Of a stretch of 64,000 bases of DNA, positions 35,599 to 44,665 are shown one piece after another. Under the pieces are notes generated by a model that had not been told where the DNA came from, searched no databases, and was given only the letters and a program-made list of their open reading frames with translations. Origin of the DNA: an uncultured Alphaproteobacteria bacterium (GTDB lineage: Bacteria > Pseudomonadota > Alphaproteobacteria > Rhodobacterales > Rhodobacteraceae); contig CAKMYZ010000006.1 of the NCBI GenBank assembly GCA_929200255.1, forward strand, positions 1 through 64,000, read 5' to 3'. How positions within the stretch are numbered: the first letter of the stretch is position 1; each line of letters begins with the position of its first letter. A program made the translations under genes and the position numbers.

Positions 35599-36366
35599 CT
35601 ACTGCCACCAGCCCCGCAAGCCGACGTTGGCAAAGCGCAGGCTATCGCGAGCGGGATTTGGACTTAGCCCGCCTTGGGCAACAAGGCCCGGTGATTTGAC
35701 CACAGCCTTCAGAACAGGCCGGGCATGATACCCCGCAATCAGGGCAGCACCAGATTCAACCGAGATGTCCTTGCGTGCCACTTTCGCACGCCCCAGCCGC
35801 GTCAAAGCATCCTGTGCCACCGCCTTTACGGCTTCGGTTGATCCTGCGACCAAGGGCTTGCGCCCCTGTTCTTCAAGCGCGGGGATCGCCTGAAACATAT
35901 TTGCGATGCCTGTCGCATAGGCAAAATCCCGCACCGCGCCCACCTTTGCGGAACCAAGCAACCGGGCTGCTGTCCACATCAAATGGCCAGAGGTTGCATC
36001 GATGTAGTCATCAAAGTGGCCCTGATCTTCAAAGGCATCCTTGTAGACGTCCCACCGTCGCGCTGCGATCAACCCATCCAGACAACGCGCGCCTTCGGCA
36101 TCCAGAATACCGGCAAGCGCATCAACCACCTCGTGCTTGCGCAGTGGTTTGCCTTCTGCAATCTCTTCCAGCGCGTCACGCCACCATTGCAGGCGCATCT
36201 CGGCGATCATCGCCTCTTCTGTCACCCAAGGCGCGCGGGCGACCTCGACGTTGAAGGCATAAAGCGGGAATAGGATCCGACGCGCAGGCACGGGGGCAGC
36301 CATGGCCGCGCGAAAGCGCAGCGGGTCAGCACGTTCGACCAAGGCAGCACAAGCCTCAAAGCTCAT
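35599..36366 (-). CDS. Squalene/phytoene synthase family protein
   Basis: A 255-aa protein of the trans-isoprenyl-diphosphate-synthase fold. RRILFPLYAFNVEVAR and WRDALEEIAEG (residues about 66-76) correspond to the helical region holding the first Asp-rich site, but the canonical DxxxD motifs are not clearly present. That fits the short NDUFAF6-like branch common in Rhodobacterales, rather than a carotenoid enzyme. The ATG overlaps the cimA stop (ATGA). The function of this branch is unclear. Confidence 0.78.
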   Translation of the reverse strand: MSFEACAALVERADPLRFRAAMAAPVPARRILFPLYAFNVEVARAPWVTEEAMIAEMRLQWWRDALEEIAEGKPLRKHEVVDALAGILDAEGARCLDGLIAARRWDVYKDAFEDQGHFDDYIDATSGHLMWTAARLLGSAKVGAVRDFAYATGIANMFQAIPALEEQGRKPLVAGSTEAVKAVAQDALTRLGRAKVARKDISVESGAALIAGYHARPVLKAVVKSPGLVAQGGLSPNPARDSLRFANVGLRGWWQ

Positions 36367-37988
36367 GTGCCGGCCTTTGCCCCATCGCGGATCAATTTCC
36401 AGTTGATCGCATCGATCAGCGCATCAAAGGATGCATCCACGATATTGGCACTGACACCCACGGTGGACCAGCCGCGGCCCTGCCCATCTTCACTATCGAT
36501 GATGACACGGGTGACGGCCTCGGTTCCGCCATTGGTGATACGCACCTTAAAGTCGACCAGCTGCATATCATCGATAATATCCTGATAGGGCCCGAGATCC
36601 TTGGCCAGCGCCCGGCTGAGAGCATTCACCGGGCCTTGGTCCGATCCATCCGGCCCCTGGCTTTCGCTGACATTCATCATCTTCTTGCCGCCAACCTTGG
36701 TGACCACAACAGCCTCTGAGAGCGAGACCATCTGGTTACGCTTGTTCTTGCGTCGCTCGACAGTCACGCGGTAGCGCTTGACCTCAAAGAACTGCGGTAA
36801 GGTGCCAAGCTCTTCGCGGGCGAGCAGCTCAAAACTGGCCTGCGCGGTGTCGTAGGCATAGCCCAGCGCCTCGCGGTCCTTGATACGTTCAACAATACGC
36901 GGCAAGGCCGGGTCATCCACCGCCACATCCAGTCCTGCGTCCAGCAGCCGCGCCCGCAGATTGGACTGACCCGCCTGATTGGACATCGGCACAATGCGGC
37001 TGTTGCCAACCGCGCCTGGGTCAATGTGTTCGTAGGTGCTGGGGTCTTTGGCAATCGCGCTGGCGTGTAGCCCCGATTTATGCGCAAAGGCCGAGGCACC
37101 GACATAAGGCGCCTGTTTGGCAGGTACACGGTTGAGGATATCATCCAACAACCGTGACGCGCGGCGCAGCCCTTTGAGGGCGTCCAACGACACACCGGTT
37201 TCGAACCGGCTGGCGTAGGGTTCTTTCAGCAGCAGCGTCGGTATGAGCGTGGTGAGGTTCGCATTCCCGCAACGCTCTCCCAACCCGTTCAACGTGCCCT
37301 GCACCTGTCGCGCACCGGCAAGCACAGCGGCCAAAGTATTCGCGACGGCATTTTCTGTATCATTATGCGTATGGATCGCCAGATGATCGCCCGGAATGCC
37401 GCTGGCAATCACTGCGGTGACAATCTCGGACACCTCATGAGGCAGCACGCCGCCATTGGTATCGCACAGCACGATCCAGCGCGCACCGGCCTCAAAGGCC
37501 GCATGGATAGCCTCCAATGCATAATCCGGGTTCGCCTTATAGCCATCAAAGAAATGCTCGGCATCAAACAAACCTTCGCGGCCCTGCGCCTTGATATGCG
37601 CAAAACTGGCACGCAGGTTTTCGGTGTTTTCCTCCAGCGAAATGCCAAGGGCGGTCGTGACATGGAAATCATGGGCCTTGCCCACCAGACAGACGGCAGA
37701 GGTGCCTGCGTTCATCACCGCAGAAAGCACATCGTCGTTTTCTGCCGAACGGCCCGCCCGTTTGGTCATACCGAAAGCGGTAAAGGTCGCGCGGGTCTTG
37801 GGTGGTTTGGCAAAGAATGCCGTATCGGTGGGGTTAGCACCGGGCCAACCGCCTTCGATGTAATCAAGCCCCAACCCATCCAACACTGCCGCGATCTGGT
37901 GCTTTTCATCCGCAGAGAATTGCACGCCCTGCGTCTGCGCCCCATCGCGCAGCGTTGTGTCGAAAAGGTAAAGGCGTTCTTTAGTCAT
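36363..37988 (-). CDS. cimA: (R)-citramalate synthase
   Basis: Condenses pyruvate and acetyl-CoA to citramalate, an entry to isoleucine synthesis that bypasses threonine. The 541-aa product begins LYLFDTTLRDGAQTQGV (the catalytic Arg-Asp), with IEGGWPGANPTD, the metal-binding HTHNDTENAVAN and a GLGERCGNANL loop. The C-terminal 130 residues form a LeuA-type dimerisation or regulatory domain. IEGGWPG is typical of CimA and differs from 2-isopropylmalate synthase. It lies between cysS and the isoprenoid-like gene on the same strand. Confidence 0.93.
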   Translation of the reverse strand: MTKERLYLFDTTLRDGAQTQGVQFSADEKHQIAAVLDGLGLDYIEGGWPGANPTDTAFFAKPPKTRATFTAFGMTKRAGRSAENDDVLSAVMNAGTSAVCLVGKAHDFHVTTALGISLEENTENLRASFAHIKAQGREGLFDAEHFFDGYKANPDYALEAIHAAFEAGARWIVLCDTNGGVLPHEVSEIVTAVIASGIPGDHLAIHTHNDTENAVANTLAAVLAGARQVQGTLNGLGERCGNANLTTLIPTLLLKEPYASRFETGVSLDALKGLRRASRLLDDILNRVPAKQAPYVGASAFAHKSGLHASAIAKDPSTYEHIDPGAVGNSRIVPMSNQAGQSNLRARLLDAGLDVAVDDPALPRIVERIKDREALGYAYDTAQASFELLAREELGTLPQFFEVKRYRVTVERRKNKRNQMVSLSEAVVVTKVGGKKMMNVSESQGPDGSDQGPVNALSRALAKDLGPYQDIIDDMQLVDFKVRITNGGTEAVTRVIIDSEDGQGRGWSTVGVSANIVDASFDALIDAINWKLIRDGAKAGT

Positions 37989-38005
37989 CAGCGCGCGCTC
38001 CGCAA

Positions 38006-38051
38006 CAAAGTCTCATCGAGACTTTGACCCCAAACTTTCGTCGAAAGTTTG
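38006..38051. terminator. Tandem 9-bp hairpins between cysS and cimA
   Basis: CAAAGTCTC/GAGACTTTG (38006-38014 and 38018-38026, loop ATC) and CAAACTTTC/GAAAGTTTG (38031-38039 and 38043-38051, loop GTC). Both stems are perfect with 3-nt loops, and neither is followed by a T-run. They belong to the same tandem-hairpin format as 35541-35594 and 58059-58115 and may attenuate transcription or protect the cysS transcript end. Confidence 0.6.
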
Positions 38052-38054
38052 TCA

Positions 38055-39488
38055 TCACAACCCCTCCAGCTTGGCCGCGTCAAAACCAGGCCCCGGCGTC
38101 CAGGTCGCCTGCCCGCCAACGTCTGTCACCTGCACGCCTGCGGCATTGAGGATATCGCGCACCGCGTCCGCACGCGCCCAATCCTTGGCCGCACGTGCCG
38201 CCGCCCGCTCCGCCAAAAGCGCGTCGACACGCGCTGCAATCGCAGGGACCACGCCCGATCCAGCCTCGCCTCCGTCAAACTTCGGAATGGCAGCCCAATC
38301 ATTCACCAGCCCCAACATCCCCAACCCATGGGCAAACCCTGCCAGCGCAACCGGCGTTTTACCTTTGGACAACACGTGCAGGCGCGACAACGCCCCCGAG
38401 GTGTTCAGGTCATTGGCCAGAACGCCCAAGAATTCGGCATCCGCCTGCCATTTACCGTCACGCTTGAGTGCCGCAATCAGATCAGGCCCAAACCCATGAC
38501 CATGCAGGATGCCATACCATTTGCGCAACGTGCCTTCCGCCTCGGCGCGGCGGGCCTCGGTCCAGTCCATCGTCTTGCCATAATGCGTGCCCAGCATCAC
38601 CAACCTGATCACCGCGCCCGGCACACCCTGATCCAACAGGTCGCGGATGGTAAAGAAATTGCCCAGCGACTTGGACATCTTCTTGCCCTCGACCTGAAGC
38701 ATCTCATTGTGGACCCAATAGCGTGCAAACTCTCCGGTCGGATGCGCGCAGGCCGATTGTGCGATTTCATTTTCGTGATGTGGGAATTGCAGATCGTTGC
38801 CGCCGCCGTGGATGTCAAAGCTTTCACCAAGCAGTTCCAACGACATGGCCGAACATTCAATATGCCAACCGGGCCGACCGTAACCCCAGGGGCTGTCCCA
38901 CCCCGGCACGCCGTCACCTGACGGCTTCCACAACACAAAATCCATGGGATTGCGTTTGTAGGGGGCCACTTCAACCCGGGCACCTGCGATCATGTCATCG
39001 ATAGAACGGCCAGACAGCGCGCCGTATTCAGCATAACTATCGACAGCAAAGAGCACATGACCCTCGGCCTCGTAGGCGTGACCCTTGGCGATCAAGTTCT
39101 CTATCATGGCAATCATCTGTGGAATATGGGCTGTCGCGCGCGGCTCGTGCGTGGGGCGCTGCAAACCGACCGCATCCAAATCATCGTGATACCATTGGAT
39201 TGTCTCGGCAGTGATATCGCCAATCGCTCGTCCCGTCTCTGCAGCACGCGCGTTGATCTTGTCATCCACATCCGTGAAATTGCGCACATAGGTCACGTGC
39301 TCTGCTCCGTAGACGTCTTTGAGCAGACGAAACAGTACATCAAAGACCAATGACGGGCGCAAGTTCCCGATATGCGCACGGTCATAGACAGTTGGCCCGC
39401 AAAGGTACAAGCGCACATTTGTAGGATCGATAGGCACAAAGTCCTCGCGCCTGCGAGTCTTTGAATTGTTTAGCCGGATAGTCGTCAT
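38055..39488 (-). CDS. cysS: Cysteine-tRNA ligase
   Basis: Charges tRNA-Cys with cysteine. The 477-aa class I synthetase has the start [19 protein letters not shown], whose zinc ligand Cys and HIGN (HIGH-type) motif are clear, the second zinc-binding region WHIECSAMS (residues about 218-226) with [15 protein letters not shown], and the KMSKSLGN loop. The length and order are normal. Its 3' end is followed by tandem hairpins and then cimA on the same strand. Confidence 0.97.
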   Translation of the reverse strand: MTTIRLNNSKTRRREDFVPIDPTNVRLYLCGPTVYDRAHIGNLRPSLVFDVLFRLLKDVYGAEHVTYVRNFTDVDDKINARAAETGRAIGDITAETIQWYHDDLDAVGLQRPTHEPRATAHIPQMIAMIENLIAKGHAYEAEGHVLFAVDSYAEYGALSGRSIDDMIAGARVEVAPYKRNPMDFVLWKPSGDGVPGWDSPWGYGRPGWHIECSAMSLELLGESFDIHGGGNDLQFPHHENEIAQSACAHPTGEFARYWVHNEMLQVEGKKMSKSLGNFFTIRDLLDQGVPGAVIRLVMLGTHYGKTMDWTEARRAEAEGTLRKWYGILHGHGFGPDLIAALKRDGKWQADAEFLGVLANDLNTSGALSRLHVLSKGKTPVALAGFAHGLGMLGLVNDWAAIPKFDGGEAGSGVVPAIAARVDALLAERAAARAAKDWARADAVRDILNAAGVQVTDVGGQATWTPGPGFDAAKLEGL

Positions 39489-39788
39489 TAGTGCCTCGTA
39501 CAGCGTTGCGCCGCGGGCTTACCAAGATCAGTTCTGATGTGAAACGATAAAGAGCAACCCGCGACAGATGTCAGCAGATAATAATGCAGCAGGAAATGAT
39601 GCAGATGCTCTTCATATCGGATGCATAGCAGACGATGTGCGGTCACGTCCAGCGGCAGGATGCAGACAACGCTGGCGCGGCCCGGCGTTGGGAAAAGTTG
39701 ACCAAAAACACAACGAACTTAAGGCTCCATATTTACTCTTCATAAAGATCAGACATGGCATGTATGGGCGGTCGCTTGGAGAGATTTG

Positions 39789-39965
39789 ATGTTTGGAGTG
39801 GTGGATGAGGGCATGCGCACCTTCGCCGTAAACACACGAGATACGGGCCACCGGCGCGCCATATGCGCAAACGCGGGTATGCCCGACGAAGCACGTGAAA
39901 TCCTCGCAAGTTCTGATGACACCTTCCTGCTAAAATTTGTCCTCGGGGAGCTTTCCGCTGCGTAA
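39789..39965 (+). CDS. Small ORF translationally coupled to the GGDEF-EAL gene
   Basis: A 58-aa frame preceded by GGAGAG seven bases before the ATG, a better ribosome site than that of the following gene. The C-terminal part (MPDEAREILASSDDTFLLKFVLGEL) looks like an amphipathic helical pair. It overlaps the start of the GGDEF-EAL frame by 29 bp, suggesting coupled translation. No family is recognised. It is too short to be certain; conservation beside homologous GGDEF-EAL genes would settle it. Confidence 0.5.
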   Translation: MFGVVDEGMRTFAVNTRDTGHRRAICANAGMPDEAREILASSDDTFLLKFVLGELSAA

Positions 39966-41853
39966 ACGGCCCCCAAAAAACACTCAGAAAACCAAAAGCC
40001 GCGACTTTGGGATCGCATCGGATGTTCTGGGATACCTGATGCCCTTTTGCGTTTTGATCGACCCTGAGGGCTACATCCGTTTTGTCGGCCCGGCACTGTC
40101 AAAGCTGCTGGGCACTGACAATCTGATTGACCGTCTGTTTCTTGATGCTGTGGACATCGTCAAACCACAGCGTACCACCCCTTCCGAAAGCTTGCAGGAT
40201 TGCCTTGGTAAGCGAATGACGGTCGCGTTCAGACATCTGGACCCCTCGCCTGCCAATCGTGTGTTCGGGATGGCCTTTTCGGCCGAATTTGAAGGTAAAC
40301 GTCACGTCCTTCTTACGCTGACACCGGGTATCAATGCGCGCCACATCATTGAAAACCACGGGCTGAAACTGTCAGATTTCGGGCCCGTTGACGGCAGTGC
40401 GGCACTCCTGCCCATGTTGGCGATGCAGGAAGACATGCTGAAAGACAGCAAGAAGCGATCAGCCAGATTGCTGGTCGCCCGCAACGCGGCTGAACGGTTG
40501 GCCAATCATGATGCGCTGACCGGTTTGCTAAACCGGCGGGCTTTGATGGGTCGATTGAACAAAGCACTGCGTCTCTGCCCGCTGAGCGTCGTTCACGTTG
40601 ATTTGGACAAGTTCAAAGACATCAATGACGCCTATGGCCATGCGGCAGGCGACGCGGCCCTGAAACATGCCACCGCCGCTTTGACCAGTGTATTTGGCGA
40701 GGACGCACTCTGCGCCAGATTGGGCGGTGACGAGTTCGTGGGTGTTCTTAAGGGCGCAATTTCTGAAGACACCTTGCATATCTGGGCGCAAACCCTGATT
40801 TGCAAAATTTCAGAAGCATTTGATTTTGCCGGTGAAAGCATGTCCATCAGCGCCAGTATCGGCTTGGCGCTGGCAACACCGGCGGACGAGATGACCGCAG
40901 ATACTATCCTCTATCATGCAGATCTGGCGTTATACGAGGCAAAGCGCGTCGGACGCGGAACCGTGCGGCTATGCACGCCCGCTCTGCTGCAGGCGCAAGT
41001 CGGTTTTCAGCAACTTTCAACTGACATTCGCCGCGGCCTGGCGGCTGGTGAATTCCTCGCCTATCTGCAACCCCAAATCGAAGGGCGCAGCGGTGCGATT
41101 GTGGGGATGGAGGCGCTGGTGCGTTGGGATCACCCGAAACATGGTTTGCTACCACCTGGCCGCTTTCTGGCTCAGGCAGAACGCGCAGGGCTGATCCAAC
41201 AGATCGATGCAGAGGTGCGACGCTCTGCGCTTGATACGCTGGTGCTTGCCGATAAAATCGCGCCATCATCCCCCAAAGTCAGCCTGAATGTCACGACCTT
41301 CGATCTGATCGATTCTAAATTTCGGGACGTGCTGCTATGGGAGTTGGACTCTCGGAACCTTGATTCGTCACGCGTTGTGATCGAAATTGTCGAATCTGTC
41401 TTTTTTGACGCAAATTCCACGCAGATTACGCAAGCTTGTCAGACCCTTGTACAAAGCGGCTTCACCTTGTCTCTGGATGATTTTGGAACCGGACACGCGT
41501 CAGCGCTCAGCCTGATCAATTTGCCGCTATCGATCGTCAAGATTGACCGCGCCTTCGCGGCTGGCGTGGCGCGGGACGCGCGCCGTAAGGCGATGGCTAA
41601 GTCGCTGGTTGGAATGGCAAATACAGTTGGACTGCGGACAATCGCAGAAGGGGTTGATGGTGAACAAGACGCCGCGGTCTTCCAAAAAATGGGCTGCCAG
41701 CATTTTCAAAGCTTCTCGTTTGGCTGCCCGATGTCACGGGACGTGCTGCTCGCATGGATGGAAGGGCGGTCAATCGGCGAACGCCCAAGGTCAACCCTGC
41801 CCCTCAAAGGTGAATGTCATCGCAGCAAATCCCTCATAAGCAGCCGGCCATGA
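39937..41853 (+). CDS. GGDEF-EAL protein, c-di-GMP cyclase/phosphodiesterase
   Basis: A 638-aa protein with a PAS-like N-terminal half (MPFCVLIDPEGYIRFVGPALSKLLG, residues about 30-135), a GGDEF domain with an intact RLGGDEFVGVL motif near residue 264, and an EAL domain containing GMEALVRWDHP, LNVTTFDL and DDFGTGHAS...VKIDR. Both catalytic signatures look intact, so it may make and degrade c-di-GMP. The only in-frame start upstream of the conserved part is TTG at 39937, lacking a good ribosome site; the small upstream ORF probably provides coupling. No membrane segment is seen, so it is cytosolic. Confidence 0.9.
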   Translation: MSSGSFPLRKRPPKNTQKTKSRDFGIASDVLGYLMPFCVLIDPEGYIRFVGPALSKLLGTDNLIDRLFLDAVDIVKPQRTTPSESLQDCLGKRMTVAFRHLDPSPANRVFGMAFSAEFEGKRHVLLTLTPGINARHIIENHGLKLSDFGPVDGSAALLPMLAMQEDMLKDSKKRSARLLVARNAAERLANHDALTGLLNRRALMGRLNKALRLCPLSVVHVDLDKFKDINDAYGHAAGDAALKHATAALTSVFGEDALCARLGGDEFVGVLKGAISEDTLHIWAQTLICKISEAFDFAGESMSISASIGLALATPADEMTADTILYHADLALYEAKRVGRGTVRLCTPALLQAQVGFQQLSTDIRRGLAAGEFLAYLQPQIEGRSGAIVGMEALVRWDHPKHGLLPPGRFLAQAERAGLIQQIDAEVRRSALDTLVLADKIAPSSPKVSLNVTTFDLIDSKFRDVLLWELDSRNLDSSRVVIEIVESVFFDANSTQITQACQTLVQSGFTLSLDDFGTGHASALSLINLPLSIVKIDRAFAAGVARDARRKAMAKSLVGMANTVGLRTIAEGVDGEQDAAVFQKMGCQHFQSFSFGCPMSRDVLLAWMEGRSIGERPRSTLPLKGECHRSKSLISSRP

Positions 41854-41862
41854 CCGGTTCAG

Positions 41863-42403
41863 TCACCCGCCCAGCATTTCAACCATCTTGCGCACCGTAT
41901 TCAGGTTTCGCGCCGTCGCCTCGACCCCAATCATTTGTTCCATCTTGGCGCCCAGTTTCGACCGCCCCACCCCATCCGGCGCGTGTAGCCAAACGGTGCG
42001 CCCTTTGACCGCAATACTCTCTGATGCAACACGCAGCGCAATAATCCCCGCCTCGTCAATCACCGGATCATCAAAGCAAAGATAGGCATAGGCGAGGTTT
42101 CCTTGTTCGTCGGGGGCAAGGACAGGCGGCCAGTACCGCGCGCATTTGGGCCGCGTTTTGCAACAGGATTGGCACTTCAAACCCGAAGTCGGCCGCGATC
42201 CGTGATCTTAGCGCGGTCCGCAGGTCTGCCTCAGGCTGATCGGCCACAAAGACGACATTGCCCGACGCGATGTAGCTTTTCGCGCAGGCATCGCCGGTGA
42301 CATCTGCAACCAACGCACGCAAATCGGCCATCGGTATCTTGCGATGCCCGCCCACATTGATCCCGCGCAGGAACATCGCCCATCTTGTCACATCACCAGT
42401 CAT
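41863..42403 (-). pseudogene. DUF1697 protein gene interrupted by a one-base frameshift
   Basis: Reading from the ATG at 42403, the frame begins RWAMFLRGINVGGHRKIPMADLR, the DUF1697 start, and runs in family until LAACP. The downstream family segment (DEQGNLAYAYLCFDDP ... NTVRKMVEMLGG) continues in another frame to a stop at 41863. Removing one C from the five-C run on this strand (positions 42112-42116) restores a 180-aa protein, the normal length. Either the gene is inactivated by a homopolymer slip or the sequence has an error there. It diverges from the MmcQ-like gene. Confidence 0.8.
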
Positions 42404-42419
42404 CCGCCATCCTAGCGCC

Positions 42420-42758
42420 ATGTCACGTGCCCTCGTCAACACGCTCTGTGCCGCCCACCCCGGCGCAACTGCCTCTGATCCAACCACCGAATTGGACAGT
42501 TGGAAGGTGGGCGGCAAGATGTTTGCCTGTTTTGGGGAACATATTGACGGTGTCGCCCTGAAAACCGACAGCGTGGAAACAGCACAGATGCTGATTGATG
42601 CAGGGGCAGCCATCAAAGCCCCCTATTTCCACAAAAGCTGGGTTCTGGTTCCATTTGACAGCCCCAAGGATGAGTTGCAGCACAGGATCGCTGTGTCCTA
42701 CGACATCATCTTCAAGGGGCTGCCAAAGAAAACTCAGGCAGTGATTTCGGACGCATAA
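42420..42758 (+). CDS. MmcQ/YjbR family protein
   Basis: A 112-aa protein of the MmcQ/YjbR type, with KVGGKMFACFGEH (residues about 30-42), PYFHKSWVLVPF and ISYDIIFKGLPKK-like end motifs. Its members have a double-wing DNA-binding-like fold, but a clear function is lacking. The ATG at 42420 is chosen over the longer frame at 42297, which overlaps the divergent DUF1697 gene. Its last 25 bp overlap the convergent MerR-type gene. Confidence 0.85.
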   Translation: MSRALVNTLCAAHPGATASDPTTELDSWKVGGKMFACFGEHIDGVALKTDSVETAQMLIDAGAAIKAPYFHKSWVLVPFDSPKDELQHRIAVSYDIIFKGLPKKTQAVISDA

Positions 42759-43513
42759 GCCTTCATCGCTTTGGGCAACCATTGCGAAAACCGCGGCGCC
42801 AGCCGTTCATAGCGGGCGACGAAATCAGGATGTGCCAGATACATTTCCGCCAATCCGACGTAGGCATCCGCGTCGCAAGCATCACCCCAGAACCGTGCCA
42901 TGAGCGCGCGATGCGCATCAAAAATCGGCACCAACGCCCGATCTCCGGCCTTTGCTCCGTCCTGAAAGGCGGTGACAAATTGCGCTTCTATTGCTCTTAG
43001 CTCCTTTATTGCACCAGCCATACCATCAGGCATCTGTGCAACCGCCGCTTTTGTGGTGGCGATTTTGGCGGCCATCGCGTCGCCATAGGTTTCGAGCAGC
43101 CAGTTTTCGTAAGCGGTTTGCTTGGCCGCATCAAAGGGTGTGTAAAGGTCAGTGTCAGACATCACGGTCTCCTTGGTCAGGTTAGCGATGGTCCGATCAA
43201 GGGTATCCAGCAAGGCTGTTGCCTCTGCCACCTGTAGCGCCAGCTGCCCACGATGGGTGCGCAATCTGGCCAGCCCATCCTCCTCACCATCGAGGACATC
43301 CGCAATCTCTTGCAGAGATAGCCCAAAGGCGCGGTAGAACAGGATTTCCTGCAAACGCAGCAGTTCGCCGCGCCCATAGGTGCGATAGCCGTTTGCGGCG
43401 ACATGCGCAGGGCGCAACAGCCCGATGGCGTCGTAGTGGTGCAATGTGCGCACCGTGACACCGGACAATTGGGCCAGTTGGCCAACGGAATATTCCTTGA
43501 TTCGGTTCATCAT
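42734..43513 (-). CDS. MerR-family regulator with a TipAS antibiotic-recognition domain
   Basis: About 259 aa. The N-terminal MerR HTH and wing are clear (YSVGQLAQLSGVTVRTLHHYDAIGLL ... NGYRTYG), followed by the coiled-coil dimer helix. The C-terminal 140 residues resemble the TipAS domain (ENWLLETYGDAM, DGAKAGD, MYLAHPDFVARYERLAPRF), which binds thiopeptides in its best-known relatives. Two ATG codons lie next to each other at 43513 and 43510. The VOC-protein gene ends 33 bp upstream on the same strand, so the two may share a transcript. Targets are unknown. Confidence 0.88.
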   Translation of the reverse strand: MMNRIKEYSVGQLAQLSGVTVRTLHHYDAIGLLRPAHVAANGYRTYGRGELLRLQEILFYRAFGLSLQEIADVLDGEEDGLARLRTHRGQLALQVAEATALLDTLDRTIANLTKETVMSDTDLYTPFDAAKQTAYENWLLETYGDAMAAKIATTKAAVAQMPDGMAGAIKELRAIEAQFVTAFQDGAKAGDRALVPIFDAHRALMARFWGDACDADAYVGLAEMYLAHPDFVARYERLAPRFSQWLPKAMKAYASEITA

Positions 43514-43546
43514 GCCCCTGTCATGCCGCCTCACGTGGCGTGAGGG

Positions 43547-43936
43547 TCAAGCGTAACTGACCACCTCGATCTCGACGCCATCACTATCATGGAAATAGAA
43601 CCGGCGTCCGGGTTCATAGTCGGCATGGCTATGCGCCTTAAAACCCAAAGCTTTGACCTTGGCCTCAACCGCATCAAGGTCATCGACCACAACGCCCAGA
43701 TGGTTCAATCCGCCGCGCATTTGATAGCTGGCATCAGCCTTGGGAACGGTCTGCGCAGGATCGGACCCTGAATAGACCGCGATGTAACTGGTGCCGTTAC
43801 CCACATGCACGGTATACCCCGCACCGTTCATCGCTGACCCTTCCCAGCGGATGTGCCAGCCAAACAGGTCCGACAGCATCGCAGCGGTTTTTTGGGGGTC
43901 CGAGACGGTGATATTCACATGTTCCAAATGCGCCAT
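43547..43936 (-). CDS. VOC-superfamily (glyoxalase-like) protein
   Basis: A 129-aa two-module vicinal-oxygen-chelate protein: HLEHVNITVSDPQKTAAML at the start, a central GLNHLGVVVDDLDAVEAKV and a C-terminal FYFHDSDGVEIEVVSY, which carry the usual His/Glu metal ligands. Substrate unknown; relatives include resistance proteins and dioxygenases. The ATG lies 2 bp after the stop of a 58-aa gene, with AGGAGA upstream. The two-gene unit reads from a promoter containing the SoxR box, so it is a likely redox-stress target. Confidence 0.85.
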   Translation of the reverse strand: MAHLEHVNITVSDPQKTAAMLSDLFGWHIRWEGSAMNGAGYTVHVGNGTSYIAVYSGSDPAQTVPKADASYQMRGGLNHLGVVVDDLDAVEAKVKALGFKAHSHADYEPGRRFYFHDSDGVEIEVVSYA

Positions 43937-43938
43937 GT

Positions 43939-44115
43939 TCAGGTTCTCCTTTTGAATGATGCAATAATACGGGCGACGCGCCCGGGTTTCGTCTGACGGC
44001 TGACATCATGAAAACAGCCACAATCCAGATCGTGGCCCCAGCCAAGTCCATCATGTTTCATGGCGCTAAGCGCCTCTGGGTCGGCGCAGTAGCGCGTTGT
44101 CGGGCGATGGGTCAT
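43939..44115 (-). CDS. Small Cys/His-rich protein in the SoxR-controlled operon
   Basis: A 58-aa frame with an upstream GAGGAGA and an ATG at 44115. It contains RYCADPEALSAMKHDGLGW and HDLDCGCFHDVS, a Cys/His-rich core that could bind metal. No family is recognised. It ends 2 bp before the VOC gene, and its start faces the SoxR box 43 bp upstream, so it would be the first gene of the SoxR-controlled transcript. Confidence 0.55.
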   Translation of the reverse strand: MTHRPTTRYCADPEALSAMKHDGLGWGHDLDCGCFHDVSRQTKPGRVARIIASFKRRT

Positions 44116-44157
44116 TGTTGTCTCCTCTGTTCAAGCCTCTGCGAATCTGTTGTAATT

Positions 44158-44175
44158 TCTCAAGTTAACTTGAGA
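44158..44175. promoter_or_regulatory. SoxR box between soxR and the VOC operon
   Basis: TCTCAAGTTAACTTGAGA is a perfect 18-bp palindrome and matches the known SoxR operator core CTCAAGTTAACTTGAG. On the minus strand TTGATC lies just before it and TACAAC after a 19-bp spacer, the over-long spacing typical of SoxR-activated promoters. So the main regulated direction is likely the 58-aa/VOC operon, with soxR autoregulation on the other side. Confidence 0.88.
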
Positions 44176-44189
44176 TCAAGGAGTTTTTC

Positions 44190-44633
44190 ATGGCCGAGGG
44201 ATTAACCATTGGCGACCTATCTGCACGCACTGGTCTGGCCGTATCGGCGATCCGGTTTTACGAGACCCATGACATCGTCAAACCCGTGCGTAACAAGGGC
44301 GGTCACCGTCGCTATGGGCGCGCCGACATTCGGCGTTTGTCATTTGTGATGGCCGCGCAGAAACTTGGGTTCACCCTGTCCGAGATTGCCCCGCATCTGC
44401 GCAGCCTGCCGGACCACAAGGCCCCGTCAAAGGCGGATTGGACCCGGATCAGCCGGACATTCCGCAAGGATATCGATGCCCGCATTGCCGGTCTGGAAGA
44501 GTTGCGCGACAAACTGGACGGCTGCATCGGCTGCGGATGCCTTAGCCTGAAAAGCTGCGCGCTTTACAACCCTGCTGATGTGAAAGGAAAAGAAGGTACC
44601 GGCCCGCGCAATCTGCACACTGTCGCCCCTTGA
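44190..44633 (+). CDS. soxR: Redox-sensing transcriptional activator SoxR
   Basis: A 147-aa MerR-family [2Fe-2S] sensor activated by redox-cycling agents. The HTH (LSARTGLAVSAIRFYETHDIV), the KGGHRRYGR wing and the C-terminal cluster motif CIGCGCLSLKSC (Cys112, 115, 117, 123) are all present, so the sensor should be functional. Length fits SoxR. Its ATG is 14 bp downstream of the SoxR box. The divergent 58-aa/VOC unit is the visible target. Confidence 0.95.
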   Translation: MAEGLTIGDLSARTGLAVSAIRFYETHDIVKPVRNKGGHRRYGRADIRRLSFVMAAQKLGFTLSEIAPHLRSLPDHKAPSKADWTRISRTFRKDIDARIAGLEELRDKLDGCIGCGCLSLKSCALYNPADVKGKEGTGPRNLHTVAP

Positions 44634-44665
44634 CTTCACGGGACAGAGACAGTTCCCCTAGCCCC

